Positions 1 through 10,916 of a stretch of DNA of 64,000 nucleotides are shown piece after piece. A program made the position numbers and the translations under genes. Location: positions 1,388,790-1,452,789 of the forward strand of contig NZ_KB235958.1 of NCBI RefSeq assembly GCF_000332355.1, read 5' to 3'. The DNA is from Baaleninema simplex PCC 7105 (GTDB lineage Bacteria; Cyanobacteriota; Cyanobacteriia; Cyanobacteriales; Geitlerinemataceae). Positions within the stretch are counted from its first letter, which is position 1, and every line of letters begins with the position of its first letter. Below the pieces are notes generated by a model. The model was not told where the DNA came from and made no database searches. It saw only the letters and a list, made by a program, of their open reading frames with translations.

Positions 1-2961
1 TCGATCGTCCTCGGAAGCCCGATCGCGATCGCTCTGAGAGGACGGCAACGGGGTCGACGGGGATTCGGAGTCGTCGTCGTCGTCGCTGTAAATCCAATCG
101 ACCTGTAAGTGCTGCTCGAACGTCGCGAACAGTTCGCTGGCTTGCAGGGGTTTGGACAGCACACCGTTACAATCGACGCTGGTGCCGAGATCGCCGCCGG
201 GGGTTAGGGGACTAGCTGAGGCTGCGAAAATGGGAACGGTCTGTAAAGCAGGCTGTTGACGAATTTGCCGTATTAACTCGAATCCGTCCATGACGGGCAT
301 CACCAAGTCGGTGAGAATCCCGTCGGGGGGATCGGCCGTCGCCAACTCTAAGGCTTCGCGTCCGTGGCTCGCTTCGATAATGTCAAAACCTACCGAGCGT
401 AATAGTTCGACGGCAGCGGTGCGGCTTTCCCAGTTGTCATCGACCACGAGAATTTTGCGTTTTCGACCGCGATAGCCTCGCACGACTCTCGGGAGCGGAC
501 GCGCGATGTCCGGTAGTTGTCCGTCGCTCCGTTCGGGTAGCAACAGCTCGAACCCGAACTGGCTGCCCTGTCCGAAATGACTGCGAACGTTGAGAGTTCC
601 CCCCATCATCTGCACGATTTTTTGAGCGATCGTCAGTCCCAATCCGGTACCTTCAGATTGTCGGTCGGCGTCGCGTACTTGCTCGAACGGTAAGAACACG
701 CGCTCGAGTTGCTCGGGTTTCATGCCAATTCCCGTATCTTCGACCTCGAAGCGAATTCTCGAGGCCGCGCCGGTTTCGGGAGATGCTTCGAGACGTTCGA
801 CGAGACTGACCCGTAAGGTCACGCTGCCGCTTTCGGTAAATTTGACTGCGTTGCCCAGAAGTTCCATGAGGACTTGGCGCAGGCGCTTTTTGTCGGCGTA
901 AACTGCTGTGGGCAGTTGGGGATCGAAATACTGTTGAAAGGTCAGGTCTTTCTGACTGGCTTTGAACTCGAACAAGTCCCCGACGCGATCGACAAACGTT
1001 GCCAGGTGAAATAAGGCTGGCGACAGGGTCATGCGATGGGCTTCGAGTTTGGCAAAGTCGAGGATGTCTTCGATGAGTGCCAACAGGTGGGTTCCGCACT
1101 GGTGGATGACGCGCACGCCGTTTTCCAGGTTCGGAGGTAAGTCGTCGAGTCGTTGGAAAATTTGTGTGTAACCGAGGATGCCGTTGAGGGGCGTTCGTAG
1201 TTCGTGGCTCATGTTGGCGATGAACTGGCTTTTCGCTTGGTTGGCGGCGTCGGCCATTTCTTTGGCGTGTCGCAGTGCCTCTTCTGCTTGTTTGCGATCG
1301 GTGATGTCGGTCAGCGACCCGACCATGCGGATGGGGATTCCCGCGTCGTTCCACACGGCTTTGCCTCGGGCGAGAATCCAGTGATACGTGCCGTTTTTGT
1401 GACGGGCGCGATATTCGCAGCTATAGTGCGGGGCTTCTTTACGAAGATGTCGGTCTAACACTTCGCGAATGCGATCGAGGTCGTCGGGGTGGAACACGGA
1501 CGCCCATTTTTGAAAGGAGTTGATTTCGTTGGCACTGTAACCGAGCATTTCGAGGCAGCGTTCGGACAAGAAGCAGTAATCGACGGTTAAATCCCAGTCC
1601 CAGATGCCGTCGTTGCTGCCGTCGAGGGCCATTTGCCAGCGTTCTTCGCTTTTTCGGAGTTTTTCTTCAGCTTGTTTGCGTTCGGTGATATCGGTATGCG
1701 ATCCCACCATACGCACGGGATTTCCGGCATCGTCCCAGAGGGCTTTACCGCGATCGAGAATCCATTTATAGCTACCGTCTCGGCAGCGTCGGCGATATTC
1801 GACGCTGTAACAGTCGGTTTGTCCGTTCAGATGGTCTTGGAAAGCGCCTAATACAGCCTCGCGTTCGTCGGGATGAATCAAATCCGTCCACGCCTCGAGA
1901 CGGTTGGGTAGCTCTGATTCTCGATAGCCGACCATTTCTCGACAGCGTTCGGACACGAAAACTTCTCCGGTTCGGAAGTCGAGATCCCAAATACCGTCGT
2001 TATTGCCCTGTAAGGCGAGTTGCCAGCGTTCTTCGCTTTTTCGCAGCTGTTCTTCGGCTCGTTTGCGGGCGGTGGCGTCGGTACCGACGGACAGCCCTTC
2101 GAGGAGACGACCTTCTCCATCGAAGACGGGTTGGTTTGCCCAGACGACCCAGACGATCTCGCCGTTTTGTCGCACGTTAGGGTGTTCGCGGATTTTGTGG
2201 GCTTCGGGACAGGTGGTGAGATCTGCTAGATAGGCGTCCCAGTCGAATTGAGAACGGTTGGATTCGGGAATGATTTCGGTGATGGACATTCCGACGAGAT
2301 CGGCCTCGTCGTAACCGAAAAATTGCTGGCCGTAGTGGTTGATAAAGCGAATGCGACCGTCGGGAGTCCAGCGCAGGATGATGCAGTTGGCAGCTTCGAT
2401 GAGGGTGCGATATTCGGCTTCGCTGGCTTCCAAGGCCAGTTGGGTTTGCTTGCGAGCGGTAATGTCCCGTATCGTTGCCATTACGCGGATCGCGCCCTCG
2501 ATGTCTACGGCAGTTAGCCAGACTTCGGCGTAGAAGGGTTCGCCAGTATCTGCCCGACAGTGCAACCACTCGAAGTTACAGGTTCCCCGTTCGATCGCTC
2601 GTTCTATACGTTCTTGGGCGGCGATCGTGCTGCTGGAACCGTCGGGTTGGACGGGGGGAGACAAACAGGCTGGACTGAGACGGCAAAAGTCGGTTTTGTT
2701 GGCAACGCCGAACATGGTGAGGGTGGCGGCGTTGCAGTCGTTGAAGCAGTAAGGCGGCCCGGATTCTAATAGGATAACGGAGTCTTGAGTACCTTCGTAT
2801 AACAGGCGATAGCGTCGTTCGGAGGCACGCAGTTCGGCTTCGATCCGCTGTCGTGCTTGGATTTCTCGTTCGAGGGCTTCGGTACGTTCGGCTATTTTTC
2901 GTTCGAGCGATCGCCTGTTGTCGTCGAGTGGTTGGGGAGAACGTTCTAAGTCTTCATTCAT
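1..2961 (-). CDS. Multi-PAS hybrid sensor histidine kinase/response regulator (3' truncated)
   Basis: The reading frame runs off the left edge of the window, so the C-terminus is missing; 987 codons are visible. An N-terminal charged helix (about residues 10-50) is followed by four PAS/PAC modules (roughly 48-170, 180-300, 305-430, 435-560). The last three modules end in DITxRK/DATARK-type linkers. HisKA follows with [10 protein letters not shown] (phospho-acceptor His586), then HATPase_c with NAVKF, DTGIGM and GTGLGL boxes, then a receiver domain with the acidic pair VVDD and phospho-acceptor Asp885 in [11 protein letters not shown]. There is no membrane segment, so it should be a soluble cytoplasmic sensor. 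ATG 2961 is the first good start, but the frame stays open upstream with no clear Shine-Dalgarno, so the start could lie further 5'. The signal and partner are unknown; more receiver or HPt domains may follow outside the window. Confidence 0.9.
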   Translation of the reverse strand, partial: MNEDLERSPQPLDDNRRSLERKIAERTEALEREIQARQRIEAELRASERRYRLLYEGTQDSVILLESGPPYCFNDCNAATLTMFGVANKTDFCRLSPACLSPPVQPDGSSSTIAAQERIERAIERGTCNFEWLHCRADTGEPFYAEVWLTAVDIEGAIRVMATIRDITARKQTQLALEASEAEYRTLIEAANCIILRWTPDGRIRFINHYGQQFFGYDEADLVGMSITEIIPESNRSQFDWDAYLADLTTCPEAHKIREHPNVRQNGEIVWVVWANQPVFDGEGRLLEGLSVGTDATARKRAEEQLRKSEERWQLALQGNNDGIWDLDFRTGEVFVSERCREMVGYRESELPNRLEAWTDLIHPDEREAVLGAFQDHLNGQTDCYSVEYRRRCRDGSYKWILDRGKALWDDAGNPVRMVGSHTDITERKQAEEKLRKSEERWQMALDGSNDGIWDWDLTVDYCFLSERCLEMLGYSANEINSFQKWASVFHPDDLDRIREVLDRHLRKEAPHYSCEYRARHKNGTYHWILARGKAVWNDAGIPIRMVGSLTDITDRKQAEEALRHAKEMADAANQAKSQFIANMSHELRTPLNGILGYTQIFQRLDDLPPNLENGVRVIHQCGTHLLALIEDILDFAKLEAHRMTLSPALFHLATFVDRVGDLFEFKASQKDLTFQQYFDPQLPTAVYADKKRLRQVLMELLGNAVKFTESGSVTLRVSLVERLEASPETGAASRIRFEVEDTGIGMKPEQLERVFLPFEQVRDADRQSEGTGLGLTIAQKIVQMMGGTLNVRSHFGQGSQFGFELLLPERSDGQLPDIARPLPRVVRGYRGRKRKILVVDDNWESRTAAVELLRSVGFDIIEASHGREALELATADPPDGILTDLVMPVMDGFELIRQIRQQPALQTVPIFAASASPLTPGGDLGTSVDCNGVLSKPLQASELFATFEQHLQVDWIYSDDDDDSESPSTPLPSSQSDRDRASEDDR

Positions 2962-5318
2962 GGCATTGAAAGCATAGGCCAGATCGACGAGTGCGGCAGC
3001 ACGAGCTTTCGCCAAACGCCGATCGAACGGTGGGTTCGCGAGGGCGAGGAAAGTTTGGCTAACGTAGATGACCCAACGGACTTTCTCAAGGTGACAGCTG
3101 CGTTCTCGGTCGCAGGGGGACGGAGATCGGATTGACAATCTAGCGGTGGGACGATGAAAAACGATCGATTGGAAACCGATCGTTCTGAGCTGACTGGGGA
3201 ACCGATCGATCGATCCTAGCGTCCTCTGAGTCTCGGATATGTTGGACGAGCGATGTGGGGAAATCGGCTCGGCTCGGCGATCGACAAGGCCGGTTTGTCT
3301 GGGGCGGCGACTGTCACAACAGCACGATCGCTCTGGCAGCCAGCCAGCAGAAACGTCCCTCTCAAGTGCTAATGGCACTCCTCGGGAAACTCCTCCCAAA
3401 ATGCTATTGGGGGGATAGATAGCAGAAGTCCTGGGTCGCGTGTCTTCTGTCATCGAAATTTAATAGGGCAGTTCAGCCCGGAAATCGGTCTTAGAGAACG
3501 TTGGGTCAGAGAACGATGCTTGACTACCGCCAGATTTAACTGTTGGTTAACTTGGCAAGCACTGGGTTTAAACCTAGCTTAACCTGCGATCGACTGAATT
3601 ACAGTGTGAAGTTAAAATATCAATATGAATTTATTCTGTACTCCCTAAGCAAACTTTAGCACAGGTATCTGAGTCTCGTAAATTCAATGCAAAATATGAA
3701 GAAAATTCCTCTCTTTTGTGTTAAATCATGAAATTTACGAACGTCAGATCGGGGAAATTACGGATCTGTAGCAAAGATGATTTGACGTTAATCTCGATTT
3801 TAGATTGCGTTCGACAAAAATCGATTTTTTTCTTGTCCGTGGATCGATCGTATATCGATCTGGTTGATTTGAATCCTAATTTTTTATTTTTTTTAGACAA
3901 AAGCAAAGGGAGTTTTGATGTGGATCTTGAGAGAATTACACCATAAGCGCTCGCTTTACCATCAATTTGCTTGAATAAAGGTTTAGATTCAAGCTTTATG
4001 TCATTTTTTTGATGCGATCGCCGATTCTGATTTTAAATTATAATAATTTTGTTGAGATCGTCAAGACACTATACTCGAAAAAATATAGCAATCTCAGGTA
4101 AGTCGTGGAAGGAGCGAGACGCCTCAACCCTTACCATAGTTAAAGCGAGAATACACAACTGATTTAGGACTGCTATGGTGTTTTAATATTTGTTTTATGT
4201 AAAAATAATTGTATGAATTAAAAACCAGACAATGATACATTAAAATTAAAATTTCGATCGATCTCAAGATAGATATTCAATATCTTAGTGCGTTATCGAA
4301 TAGATTGAGACTCTCCAAAGTCTCGTTGTCGGACTTTATTGCGAAAATATTGATATGTTCAGACTCTATAATTTTAATCGACTTGTGGTTGACGTATAAA
4401 TTACTATACGATCTGTATTAAACCTGGGTTATAAATTTATCTTTAAAAATTTTTTATAAGATTTTTAAAGATTCATATTAAAGCCAATTTTTAACATTTT
4501 TTTTCGAGCAATAACATATAGTTAAATTAAACCAAAATAAAATATGTATGATATTGTTTTGGATTATTTTAAAACGTTTGAGTGTTCGATCTAAAATATA
4601 TCAAAAAATTAATTAAAAAATAAAAAAAATTAAAAATATATCAAAAACAAAAGATTGAAATAAAAATAAAATTTTTATTTATTGCATTTAAAATATTTGG
4701 CTTGTGTTTTAATTTCTAAATTTATTTTTCGATCGCAAAATATCTGTATGCTAGCAATGCCAGCAGTTTCGAGATTTGTGAATGTCGATATTTCGTTCGA
4801 TTATAAAGATAAATTTTACAATATTGTACGATCGAATCTATCCCTGACAGTCTTATCGGATACATTAATTATTTAAAGTTAAGTTGCGATCGCAAACTCG
4901 ACTTTAGAAATAAAATGCAACTCCCGATCGATCTCAAAAAAGTGAGTCGACGATCGCTCAAGTAGAATTGCCTTCTCGCTTTAATTCAGAAAAACATGAC
5001 AAACTGTCAGACGATCGTGTGAACTTTGATAGTTAATGTTAGTGTATGTTACAAAACACAAAAAAATGTTGCGATACCACCCCCGACAGAGCCGTTATAG
5101 CGAGCGTCCGATTCCCACTAGGAAACCTAAACCAATTCAGGTCGAACCTTAAGTACATCACCAATCGCCATAACTGCCCGATCGATGAGAACACACATCG
5201 ATCGGAAACACTCGGAGGGGCCGTTCCACTGTTATTTCGTAAAAATACGGAGTATCATTGATATTAGGTTAGAAAGACCAAAAACACCTGTGTATAAATG
5301 TGTATATTTTAGTAGTGA
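2962..5318. other. Long gene-free region, AT-rich core
   Basis: No convincing gene was found in these 2.36 kb. The first 550 bases resemble the rest of the genome. From about 3540 to 5040 the sequence becomes strongly AT-rich, with long A/T runs around 4440-4690. Short open frames at 3721-3946 and 4682-4876 have A/T-driven composition, no recognisable similarity and no ribosome site, and I do not call them. The region ends about 40 bases upstream of the STAND ATPase gene and probably includes its promoter. I recognise no tRNA, repeat array or insertion sequence end in it. Confidence 0.5.
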
Positions 5319-6692
5319 ATGAATCTCAATCCTCTGCTTAACGCCATCGAACACCAGGTCTTATCTCGATCTCTGACCCCGATCGAGCGGTTCGTTTTTA
5401 CCCAGTCTTGGGACGGACGCACCTACAACGACATCGCTCGCGTGTCGGGATACGACAGCGTATACGTCAAACAAATCGGCTCGCAGTTGTGGCAAGATCT
5501 CTCGGACGGACTCAGTACGAAAGTCACGAAAAAAAATCTGCATATCGTGTTTGGATCGTTCGATTCAGATTCGACATCCTCCTTTAGTGTTGTCACGACA
5601 TCTCTTGAGGTCGATCGTCTCGTCGTTCCTGTAGAAATGCCCAGCGGGCCGCTCCCAGCGGACTCGCCGTTATACGTCGAACGTCCTCCTATCGAAACGC
5701 TCGTCTACGAAGAAATCGAAAAGCCCGGTTGTGCCATTTGTATCCAAGCCCCTCACAAAACTGGGAAAAATTCTCTTCTCAACCAACTGTTCGCGCGGGT
5801 TCGCCCCCTGGATTACCACACGGTCTCGATCGACTTCCAAGAAGCCGATACCTCAATTCTCTCGTCGCTCGATCGCCTGTTACGGTGGTTTTGTGCCAAC
5901 GTCAGCCACCAGCTATCACTCCCAAACCGCCTCAGCGACTATTGGGACGAAGATATGGGCAGCAAAGTCAGTTGCAAACTCTATTTTGAAGGCTATCTGC
6001 TCTCGCAACTGGACAAACCGGTGGTTCTCGCCTTTAACGAAGTCCATCACCTCTTCGATCGCCCCGACATCGCTCGCGATTTTCTCTCGATGCTTCGGGT
6101 ATGGCACGAACAAGCCCGCTTTGTCGAACTCTGGCAAACGTTACGGTTAGTGCTGCTCTACGGGACAGAACAGTCCGTTCGACTCAAAATCGAGCGTTCT
6201 CCTTTACCGATCGGACTGTCGGTACGACTCCCTCCGTTCGATCGCGCTCAGGTGCGAGAGTTAGCTCGCCGTTACGGTCTCCCTTGGGCCGAAGGTGACG
6301 CCGAAGCCCCCGAACTCGATCGCATCACGACCACCATTGGCGGCCATCCGTACTTAGCGAACCTCACGCTGTACCATCTCTCTCAAGACAATATTTCTCT
6401 CGAGACACTCCTGCAAACGGCTCCAACCCAAACAGGCATTTACCGCAACTACCTGCGAGACCGTTTGGCTACGTTACACGACGATCCGATGTTAATGGTA
6501 GCGTTGCAAAAAGTCGTCACGGCCGACAACGGCGTCGAACTCGAAGCGCTAACTGCCTACAAACTCGAGAGTTTGGGCGTGATTCGACTCGATGGTAATC
6601 GGGCTTTCCCTACTTGTCAGCTCGATCGCCTTTACTTCCGCGAACAATTGGCAAATCTCGACACGAACGCGTCGGTAATGTCACGTTTTTAG
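5319..6692 (+). CDS. AAA-like STAND ATPase with N-terminal vWA-MoxR-associated HTH domain
   Basis: 457 residues. The N-terminus (about 15-75, with TPIERFVF, YNDIARVSGYD and KKNLH) matches the helix-turn-helix found at the start of cyanobacterial vWA-MoxR-associated (VMAP) and WD40/AAA STAND proteins. An AAA_35-type ATPase follows: a Walker A variant (APHKTGKNSL, about residue 150), a hydrophobic Walker B strand ending in NEVHHLF (about 250), and a C-terminal winged-helix-like region. WD40 or caspase-like domains often present in relatives are absent. STAND ATPases act as nucleotide-switched sensors in signalling or conflict systems; this one could be a sensor lacking its effector or a regulator. 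The ATG has only a weak ribosome site. The next gene starts after a separate promoter, so the gene is monocistronic. Confidence 0.75.
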   Translation: MNLNPLLNAIEHQVLSRSLTPIERFVFTQSWDGRTYNDIARVSGYDSVYVKQIGSQLWQDLSDGLSTKVTKKNLHIVFGSFDSDSTSSFSVVTTSLEVDRLVVPVEMPSGPLPADSPLYVERPPIETLVYEEIEKPGCAICIQAPHKTGKNSLLNQLFARVRPLDYHTVSIDFQEADTSILSSLDRLLRWFCANVSHQLSLPNRLSDYWDEDMGSKVSCKLYFEGYLLSQLDKPVVLAFNEVHHLFDRPDIARDFLSMLRVWHEQARFVELWQTLRLVLLYGTEQSVRLKIERSPLPIGLSVRLPPFDRAQVRELARRYGLPWAEGDAEAPELDRITTTIGGHPYLANLTLYHLSQDNISLETLLQTAPTQTGIYRNYLRDRLATLHDDPMLMVALQKVVTADNGVELEALTAYKLESLGVIRLDGNRAFPTCQLDRLYFREQLANLDTNASVMSRF

Positions 6693-6765
6693 GGTGATTA
6701 GGAGATGAGGTCGTTTTCCCCCACGACCTCATTTCCTGGTTTGTGGGACTTTATATCGATTTTAC

Positions 6766-6796
6766 TTGATACATCAAAAAAAATTGATATAATCAT
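6766..6796 (+). promoter_or_regulatory. ars promoter with ArsR-type operator
   Basis: A sigma70-type promoter, TTGATA (6766-6771), 16 bp, TATAAT (6788-6793), overlaps a perfect inverted repeat ATCAA-N6-TTGAT (6773-6788). This arrangement is typical of ArsR/SmtB-family repressor operators. A repressor bound there would cover the spacer and the -10 box. The expected transcription start (about 6800) lies 3' of an in-frame upstream ATG at 6705 and 5' of ATG 6849, which supports 6849 as the acr3 start. No arsR gene was found in the window, so the regulator would have to act in trans. Confidence 0.65.
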
Positions 6797-6848
6797 CTCG
6801 AGCGATCGCTCCTCAGTTCGTCCCCAACCTCTCGAGCCTCAGACCGAT

Positions 6849-8009
6849 ATGCAAACCGACACCACACCGCCCCCCGTCGGCGGGCAACTCAACCGCTTTG
6901 AAAAATACCTAACGCTTTGGGTATTGCTGTGTATCGCGGCCGGAATCGCTCTCGGGCGTACCTTTCCCGGTATTGCCGAAACCCTCGACGCCGCCAGTCT
7001 CTACAACGTCTCGATTCCCATCGCAATCTGTCTGTTCTTCATGATGTATCCCATCATGGTAAAGATCGACTTTTCCCAAGCCGTCAAAGCGGCTCGAACG
7101 CCCAAACCCGTTTTACTAACTCTCATCGTCAACTGGCTCGTCAAACCCTTTACGATGGTGGCGATCGCCCAATTTTTCCTCGGTTGGCTGTTTCGTCCGT
7201 TTCTCGACGGCACTGAGATCGTTCGCGGCGTCGAAGTGTCTTTGAGTAACTCTTACATTGCCGGAACGATTTTACTGGGGATCGCTCCCTGTACGGCGAT
7301 GGTATTGATGTGGGGCTATCTATCCTACAGCAATCAAGGCCATACCTTAGTGATGGTCGCAGTGAATTCCCTCACCATGCTCCTGCTGTACGCTCCTCTC
7401 GGGAAATGGCTGCTGTCGGCGAACAATTTAACGGTTCCCTGGGAAACCATTTTGTTTTCGGTGTTAATTTACGTGGGGTTGCCGTTAGCGGCGGGATTTT
7501 TCAGCCGCAGGTGGATTTTGCGACACTTGGGGAGACGGTGGTTTGAAGAGAAATTTTTAAAGGCGATCTCCCCCGTTGCCGTTATCGCTTTGTTGATAAC
7601 GTTGGTGTTACTGTTTGCCTTCAAAGGCGAACTCATCGTCGAGTATCCCTTCCACATCGTACTGATTGCGATTCCCCTGTTCGTACAAACGAACTTTATC
7701 TTTGCGATCGCTTACGTGGCGGGATTGAAACTGAACTTGTCTTACGAAGACGCAGCACCTGCGGCGTTAATCGGAGCCAGCAATCATTTCGAGGTGGCGA
7801 TCGCGACGGCGGTGATGTTGTTCGGCTTGAATTCCGGGGCAGCCTTAGCCACAGTAGTCGGTGTTCTCATCGAAGTTCCCACCATGTTGATGCTTGTCGA
7901 AATTTGCAAGCGAACGGCGTTCTGGTTTCCGCGAGAGCCGAAAAAAGCGACGTTGTGCGATCCCCGTTGTGTCGAGGCATCGCTCGCAATCTCGAACGAA
8001 ACAACGTAA
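6849..8009 (+). CDS. acr3: ACR3-family arsenite efflux transporter
   Basis: 386 residues with about ten hydrophobic membrane segments. Family hallmarks are the conserved Cys in [12 protein letters not shown] and the conserved Glu in [13 protein letters not shown]. It extrudes arsenite across the plasma membrane using the proton gradient. An in-frame ATG at 6705 would add 48 residues, but that stretch is upstream of the promoter TATAAT at 6788-6793 and does not look like ACR3, so I use ATG 6849. arsC follows 19 bases downstream, which indicates an operon in which ArsC reduces arsenate to arsenite and this pump removes it. Expression is probably induced by arsenite through the ATCAA-N6-TTGAT operator. 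Confidence 0.93.
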   Translation: MQTDTTPPPVGGQLNRFEKYLTLWVLLCIAAGIALGRTFPGIAETLDAASLYNVSIPIAICLFFMMYPIMVKIDFSQAVKAARTPKPVLLTLIVNWLVKPFTMVAIAQFFLGWLFRPFLDGTEIVRGVEVSLSNSYIAGTILLGIAPCTAMVLMWGYLSYSNQGHTLVMVAVNSLTMLLLYAPLGKWLLSANNLTVPWETILFSVLIYVGLPLAAGFFSRRWILRHLGRRWFEEKFLKAISPVAVIALLITLVLLFAFKGELIVEYPFHIVLIAIPLFVQTNFIFAIAYVAGLKLNLSYEDAAPAALIGASNHFEVAIATAVMLFGLNSGAALATVVGVLIEVPTMLMLVEICKRTAFWFPREPKKATLCDPRCVEASLAISNETT

Positions 8010-8028
8010 CCCAAGGTAACAAATTACC

Positions 8029-8439
8029 ATGAAAAAGGTCATGTTTGTGTGCAAGCGTAACTCTTGTCGTTCTCAAATGGCAGAAGGGTTTGCTCGCCGG
8101 TTGGGACAGGGAAAACTCGAGGCAAGCAGTTCGGGATTAGAGGCGTCTCGGGTAAATCCAACGGCGATCGCCGTCATGTCTGAAATCGGCATCGACATCG
8201 GCAATCAAACCTCCAATCCCTTGAGCGATTTCGAGGCAAAACATTACGATGCTGTCGTATCTCTCTGTGGCTGTGGTGTCGATTTACCGCCTGAGTGGGT
8301 GACGCGAGAAATCTTTGAAGACTGGCAACTCGACGATCCCGACGGACAGCCGATCGCGACGTTTCAGCGAGTCCGCGACGAAATTCGCGATCGCGTCGAA
8401 CAGTTGATTTTCCGTTTAGATGGTAAAACTTCCGAGTAA
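8029..8439 (+). CDS. arsC: Arsenate reductase, LMW-phosphatase fold
   Basis: 136 residues. The N-terminal P-loop CKRNSCRS (CX5R) and the Asp of DWQLDDP are the catalytic parts of the low-molecular-weight phosphatase fold. Cysteines fall at residues 8, 80 and 82, the same positions as the catalytic triad described for the glutathione/glutaredoxin-dependent ArsC of Synechocystis; the thioredoxin-linked Cys positions of Gram-positive ArsC are not seen. It reduces As(V) to As(III) in the cytoplasm, which the upstream ACR3 pump exports. An AAGG ribosome site precedes the ATG. The two genes are 19 bases apart and followed by a hairpin, so they likely form one transcript. Confidence 0.92.
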   Translation: MKKVMFVCKRNSCRSQMAEGFARRLGQGKLEASSSGLEASRVNPTAIAVMSEIGIDIGNQTSNPLSDFEAKHYDAVVSLCGCGVDLPPEWVTREIFEDWQLDDPDGQPIATFQRVRDEIRDRVEQLIFRLDGKTSE

Positions 8440-8443
8440 AGAA

Positions 8444-8476
8444 AATCCCGATCGCTCCAGAGAGTCGATCGGGATT
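8444..8476. terminator. Hairpin between convergent genes
   Basis: An 11-bp perfect inverted repeat, AATCCCGATCG (8444-8454) and CGATCGGGATT (8466-8476), with an 11-base loop lies right after arsC and before the end of the convergent gene at 8508. There is no long T-run, so termination efficiency is uncertain. Confidence 0.5.
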
Positions 8477-8507
8477 ACTCTGACTAGAGGGGTAAAAGTT
8501 CGTTTGC

Positions 8508-8753
8508 CTACGCGCGAACGCTGAAGCCGTTCGGACAACGTTCAGACTGAACGAAATCGGGGGTCGGCACTGCTTTGAGAACGTCTCCATATTTAAACGC
8601 TAACGTTCCAAAATCATAAGAAAGTCGTTCGAGTGTAAAGTTACCCCCTTGACGCTCGCTTTCTACAGCTAGGGTTTCCGAAACGAGTAAGGCTAATTCC
8701 TGTAAGTTAAACTGCTCTAAAACTTTCTTTTTTTGCTCGCTCAGTTTGACCAT
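8508..8753 (-). CDS. Small conserved-looking protein of unknown function
   Basis: 81 residues from ATG 8753, chosen over an upstream in-frame start at 8813 because a GAGAGG ribosome site lies 7 bases before it. The N-terminal half is charged and helical (KLSEQKKKVLEQF, then a QELALLVSETLAVESERQ segment). The C-terminal half holds a single Cys in SERCPNGF. There is no signal peptide or membrane helix. I do not recognise a family. It is convergent with the arsenic operon and separated by the hairpin, so it is probably unrelated to it. A real gene is supported by the ribosome site and the coding-like composition. Confidence 0.6.
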   Translation of the reverse strand: MVKLSEQKKKVLEQFNLQELALLVSETLAVESERQGGNFTLERLSYDFGTLAFKYGDVLKAVPTPDFVQSERCPNGFSVRA

Positions 8754-8813
8754 TTCCGAACCTCTCAAGCTATTTGTAGTATAACAACTACGATCGAAGC
8801 GCACATAAAACAC

Positions 8814-9181
8814 AATAAAAATTAACAGAACTAATTTATACTACATCGAGCGTTAGATCTGTAACGATCGACACTTAAATATTCCTAGAATTTACGGATT
8901 ACAGATCGGTATTATTACTGATTTCAACGATCCCCGTTGTATTCTTAGCGATCCCCAAGTCGTTATTTACTCAGATTGTCGCAAAAAAGGGCAAGAGAGA
9001 ACCACACAAACGCGATCGTAAAGAGCCGAAAAAGCGAGAAGATGAAGAGAAAAGAAGAACTCCCCCATTCGGTCGTCATACTCGAGCGAACCCGCTCTTA
9101 CCGCGAACTGTCGTTGTTCGCGGTGCGAAAAGCGATATACTGCCAGACGGAGATGCATCATCACCTGGCTAAATTCAGATT
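8814..9181. other. Intergenic region before glmU
   Basis: 368 bases between divergent genes. The left part is AT-rich and should hold the promoter of the small gene on the minus strand. The right part carries a short open frame (8976-9188) that overlaps the glmU start and has no similarity I recognise. No repeat or RNA gene was seen. Confidence 0.4.
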
Positions 9182-10534
9182 ATGGTAGCGGTAGCAATTC
9201 TCGCGGCAGGACGGGGAACCCGAATGAAATCGTCCCTGCCTAAAGTGTTACATCCTCTAGGCGGTCGATCGCTCGTCGAACGGGTTCTCGAGAGCTTGTC
9301 GTCGATCGCCCCCGAGCGGATCTTTGTCATCGTCGGCTACGAAGGAGAGCGCGTCAAACAGGCTCTCGATCGCTACTCTAACGTCGAGTTTGTCGAACAA
9401 GCCGAACAACTCGGTACCGGTCACGCCGTCCAACAACTGCTTCCGCACCTCGACGGCTTTCGCGGCGATTTGCTCGTTCTCAACGGCGACGTTCCCTTGA
9501 TGCGTCCGCAAACTCTCGAATCGTTACTCAAAACCCACCGCGATCGCGACAACGCCGCGACGCTCCTTACCGCACAACATCCCAATCCCCAAGGATACGG
9601 CCGGGTGTTCTGTCAGGGAAACAACCTGTTCCAACAAATCGTCGAACACCGCGACTGTACCGACGCTCAAAAACAAAACCCTCGCATCAACGCCGGAATC
9701 TACTGCTTCGACTGGCCGAAGCTCTCGCAGATTCTCCCCAAACTTCAAACCAACAACGATCAGGGAGAATACTACATCACCGACGCGGTGAACTATCTCG
9801 ACCCCGTAACGGTGGTAGATGTCGAAGACTATCAAGAAATCCTCGGGATCAACGATCGCAAGCAACTCGCCGCCGCTTACGATATTTTACAAACTCGCCT
9901 CAAAGACGCCGCCATGGCCTCGGGCGTGACGCTGATCGATCCCCACAGCGTCACCCTCGACGACACCATCGTCCTCGAACCCGATACCATTATCGAACCT
10001 AACACCCACATTCGAGGTCACAGCGTTATCGGAAGTGGAAGTCGCATCGGCCCCGGTAGCCTGATCGAAAATAGTACGATCGGTCGAAACGTTACGGTTC
10101 TCTATTCCGTCGTGTCTGACAGCATCGTTGCAGAGGGAAGCCGCGTCGGACCTTACGCGCACCTGCGGGGACGAGCCGACATCGGCGAAGGCTGTCGCAT
10201 TGGAAATTTCGTCGAAATCAAGCAAACCCAGGTGGGAGCAAAGACCAACATCGCCCACCTGTCTTATCTGGGTAACGCGACTCTCGGCGAACGCGTCAAT
10301 ATTGGAGCCGGAACCATCACCGCCAACTACGACGGATTCAACAAACACCCCACCCACATCGGAAGCCGCACGAAAACCGGGTCGAACAGCGTTCTCGTGG
10401 CTCCCGTCAACATCGGTGAAGACACAACGATCGCCGCTGGTTCGGTGATTACAGAGGACGTCCCCGACGACAGCTTAGCGATCGCGCGATCGCGTCAAAC
10501 CATTAAAGCCAGTTGGAAACCTAAGATGTCGTGA
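9182..10534 (+). CDS. glmU: Bifunctional UDP-GlcNAc pyrophosphorylase / glucosamine-1-P acetyltransferase
   Basis: 450 residues, the normal family length. The N-terminal uridylyltransferase opens with the nucleotide-binding signature [22 protein letters not shown] and contains QLGTGHAV and LNGDVPL. The C-terminal half (from about residue 250) is a left-handed beta helix of hexapeptide repeats with [26 protein letters not shown] and KTGSNS, the acetyl-CoA and active-site motifs. It converts glucosamine-1-phosphate to UDP-GlcNAc for peptidoglycan and surface polysaccharide synthesis in the cytoplasm. The ATG has no obvious Shine-Dalgarno, but the N-terminus aligns with the family from the first residues. 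Confidence 0.97.
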   Translation: MVAVAILAAGRGTRMKSSLPKVLHPLGGRSLVERVLESLSSIAPERIFVIVGYEGERVKQALDRYSNVEFVEQAEQLGTGHAVQQLLPHLDGFRGDLLVLNGDVPLMRPQTLESLLKTHRDRDNAATLLTAQHPNPQGYGRVFCQGNNLFQQIVEHRDCTDAQKQNPRINAGIYCFDWPKLSQILPKLQTNNDQGEYYITDAVNYLDPVTVVDVEDYQEILGINDRKQLAAAYDILQTRLKDAAMASGVTLIDPHSVTLDDTIVLEPDTIIEPNTHIRGHSVIGSGSRIGPGSLIENSTIGRNVTVLYSVVSDSIVAEGSRVGPYAHLRGRADIGEGCRIGNFVEIKQTQVGAKTNIAHLSYLGNATLGERVNIGAGTITANYDGFNKHPTHIGSRTKTGSNSVLVAPVNIGEDTTIAAGSVITEDVPDDSLAIARSRQTIKASWKPKMS

Positions 10535-10639
10535 TGAGGTAGTTCGTTTGTTTGGAGGGGGGAGCAAGGGAGAGGGGGAGAGGGGAGAGAAACAGTTTCT
10601 TCTTTGTCTTCCTCTGACCTCTTCCCTAAATCAAATTCC

Positions 10640-10813
10640 CTATTCTTCGTCGTCGTCTTCGTCGATGGGATAGACAAAGCCCGTAGACCGTCCCGTGAGA
10701 ACGGATTTACCCAACGAGAGGGCTTTTTCAGCTTCTAGAGCGGCTCTGCGCTTCCAAACGGCGCGACGTTGATTGCGCTTGGTTTTGGAGGTTTTCTTCT
10801 TTGGAACTGCCAT
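10640..10813 (-). CDS. rpmF: 50S ribosomal protein L32
   Basis: 57 residues, beginning [21 protein letters not shown], the universal L32 N-terminus, and ending in an acidic Asp/Glu tail. It lacks the zinc-binding Cys pairs of the C+ form of L32, as is normal in cyanobacteria. It is a component of the large ribosomal subunit near the peptidyl-transferase centre. It is convergent with glmU, and a purine-rich low-complexity stretch (about 10550-10595) separates them. Identification rests on direct translation of the reverse strand. Confidence 0.95.
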   Translation of the reverse strand: MAVPKKKTSKTKRNQRRAVWKRRAALEAEKALSLGKSVLTGRSTGFVYPIDEDDDEE

Positions 10814-10916
10814 AACCGTAACCCGTGCTATTTCAATAAAGTTGCCAAACCTTTCTATCTTAAAGCAGAATCATTATTTTCGATAGGGAACGGGGAACAG
10901 AGTAGATTCTGTATAA

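Noticed and set aside
3364..3380. CIRCE-like heat-shock operator (AAGTGCTAATGGCACTC)
   Set aside because: Half-sites are in the wrong order and spacing for CIRCE, and no chaperone gene follows.
3721..3946. Two overlapping opposite-strand open frames
   Set aside because: AT-driven composition, no ribosome site, no similarity recognised.
6705..6848. Upstream start for acr3
   Set aside because: It lies 5' of the promoter -10 box and lacks family similarity.
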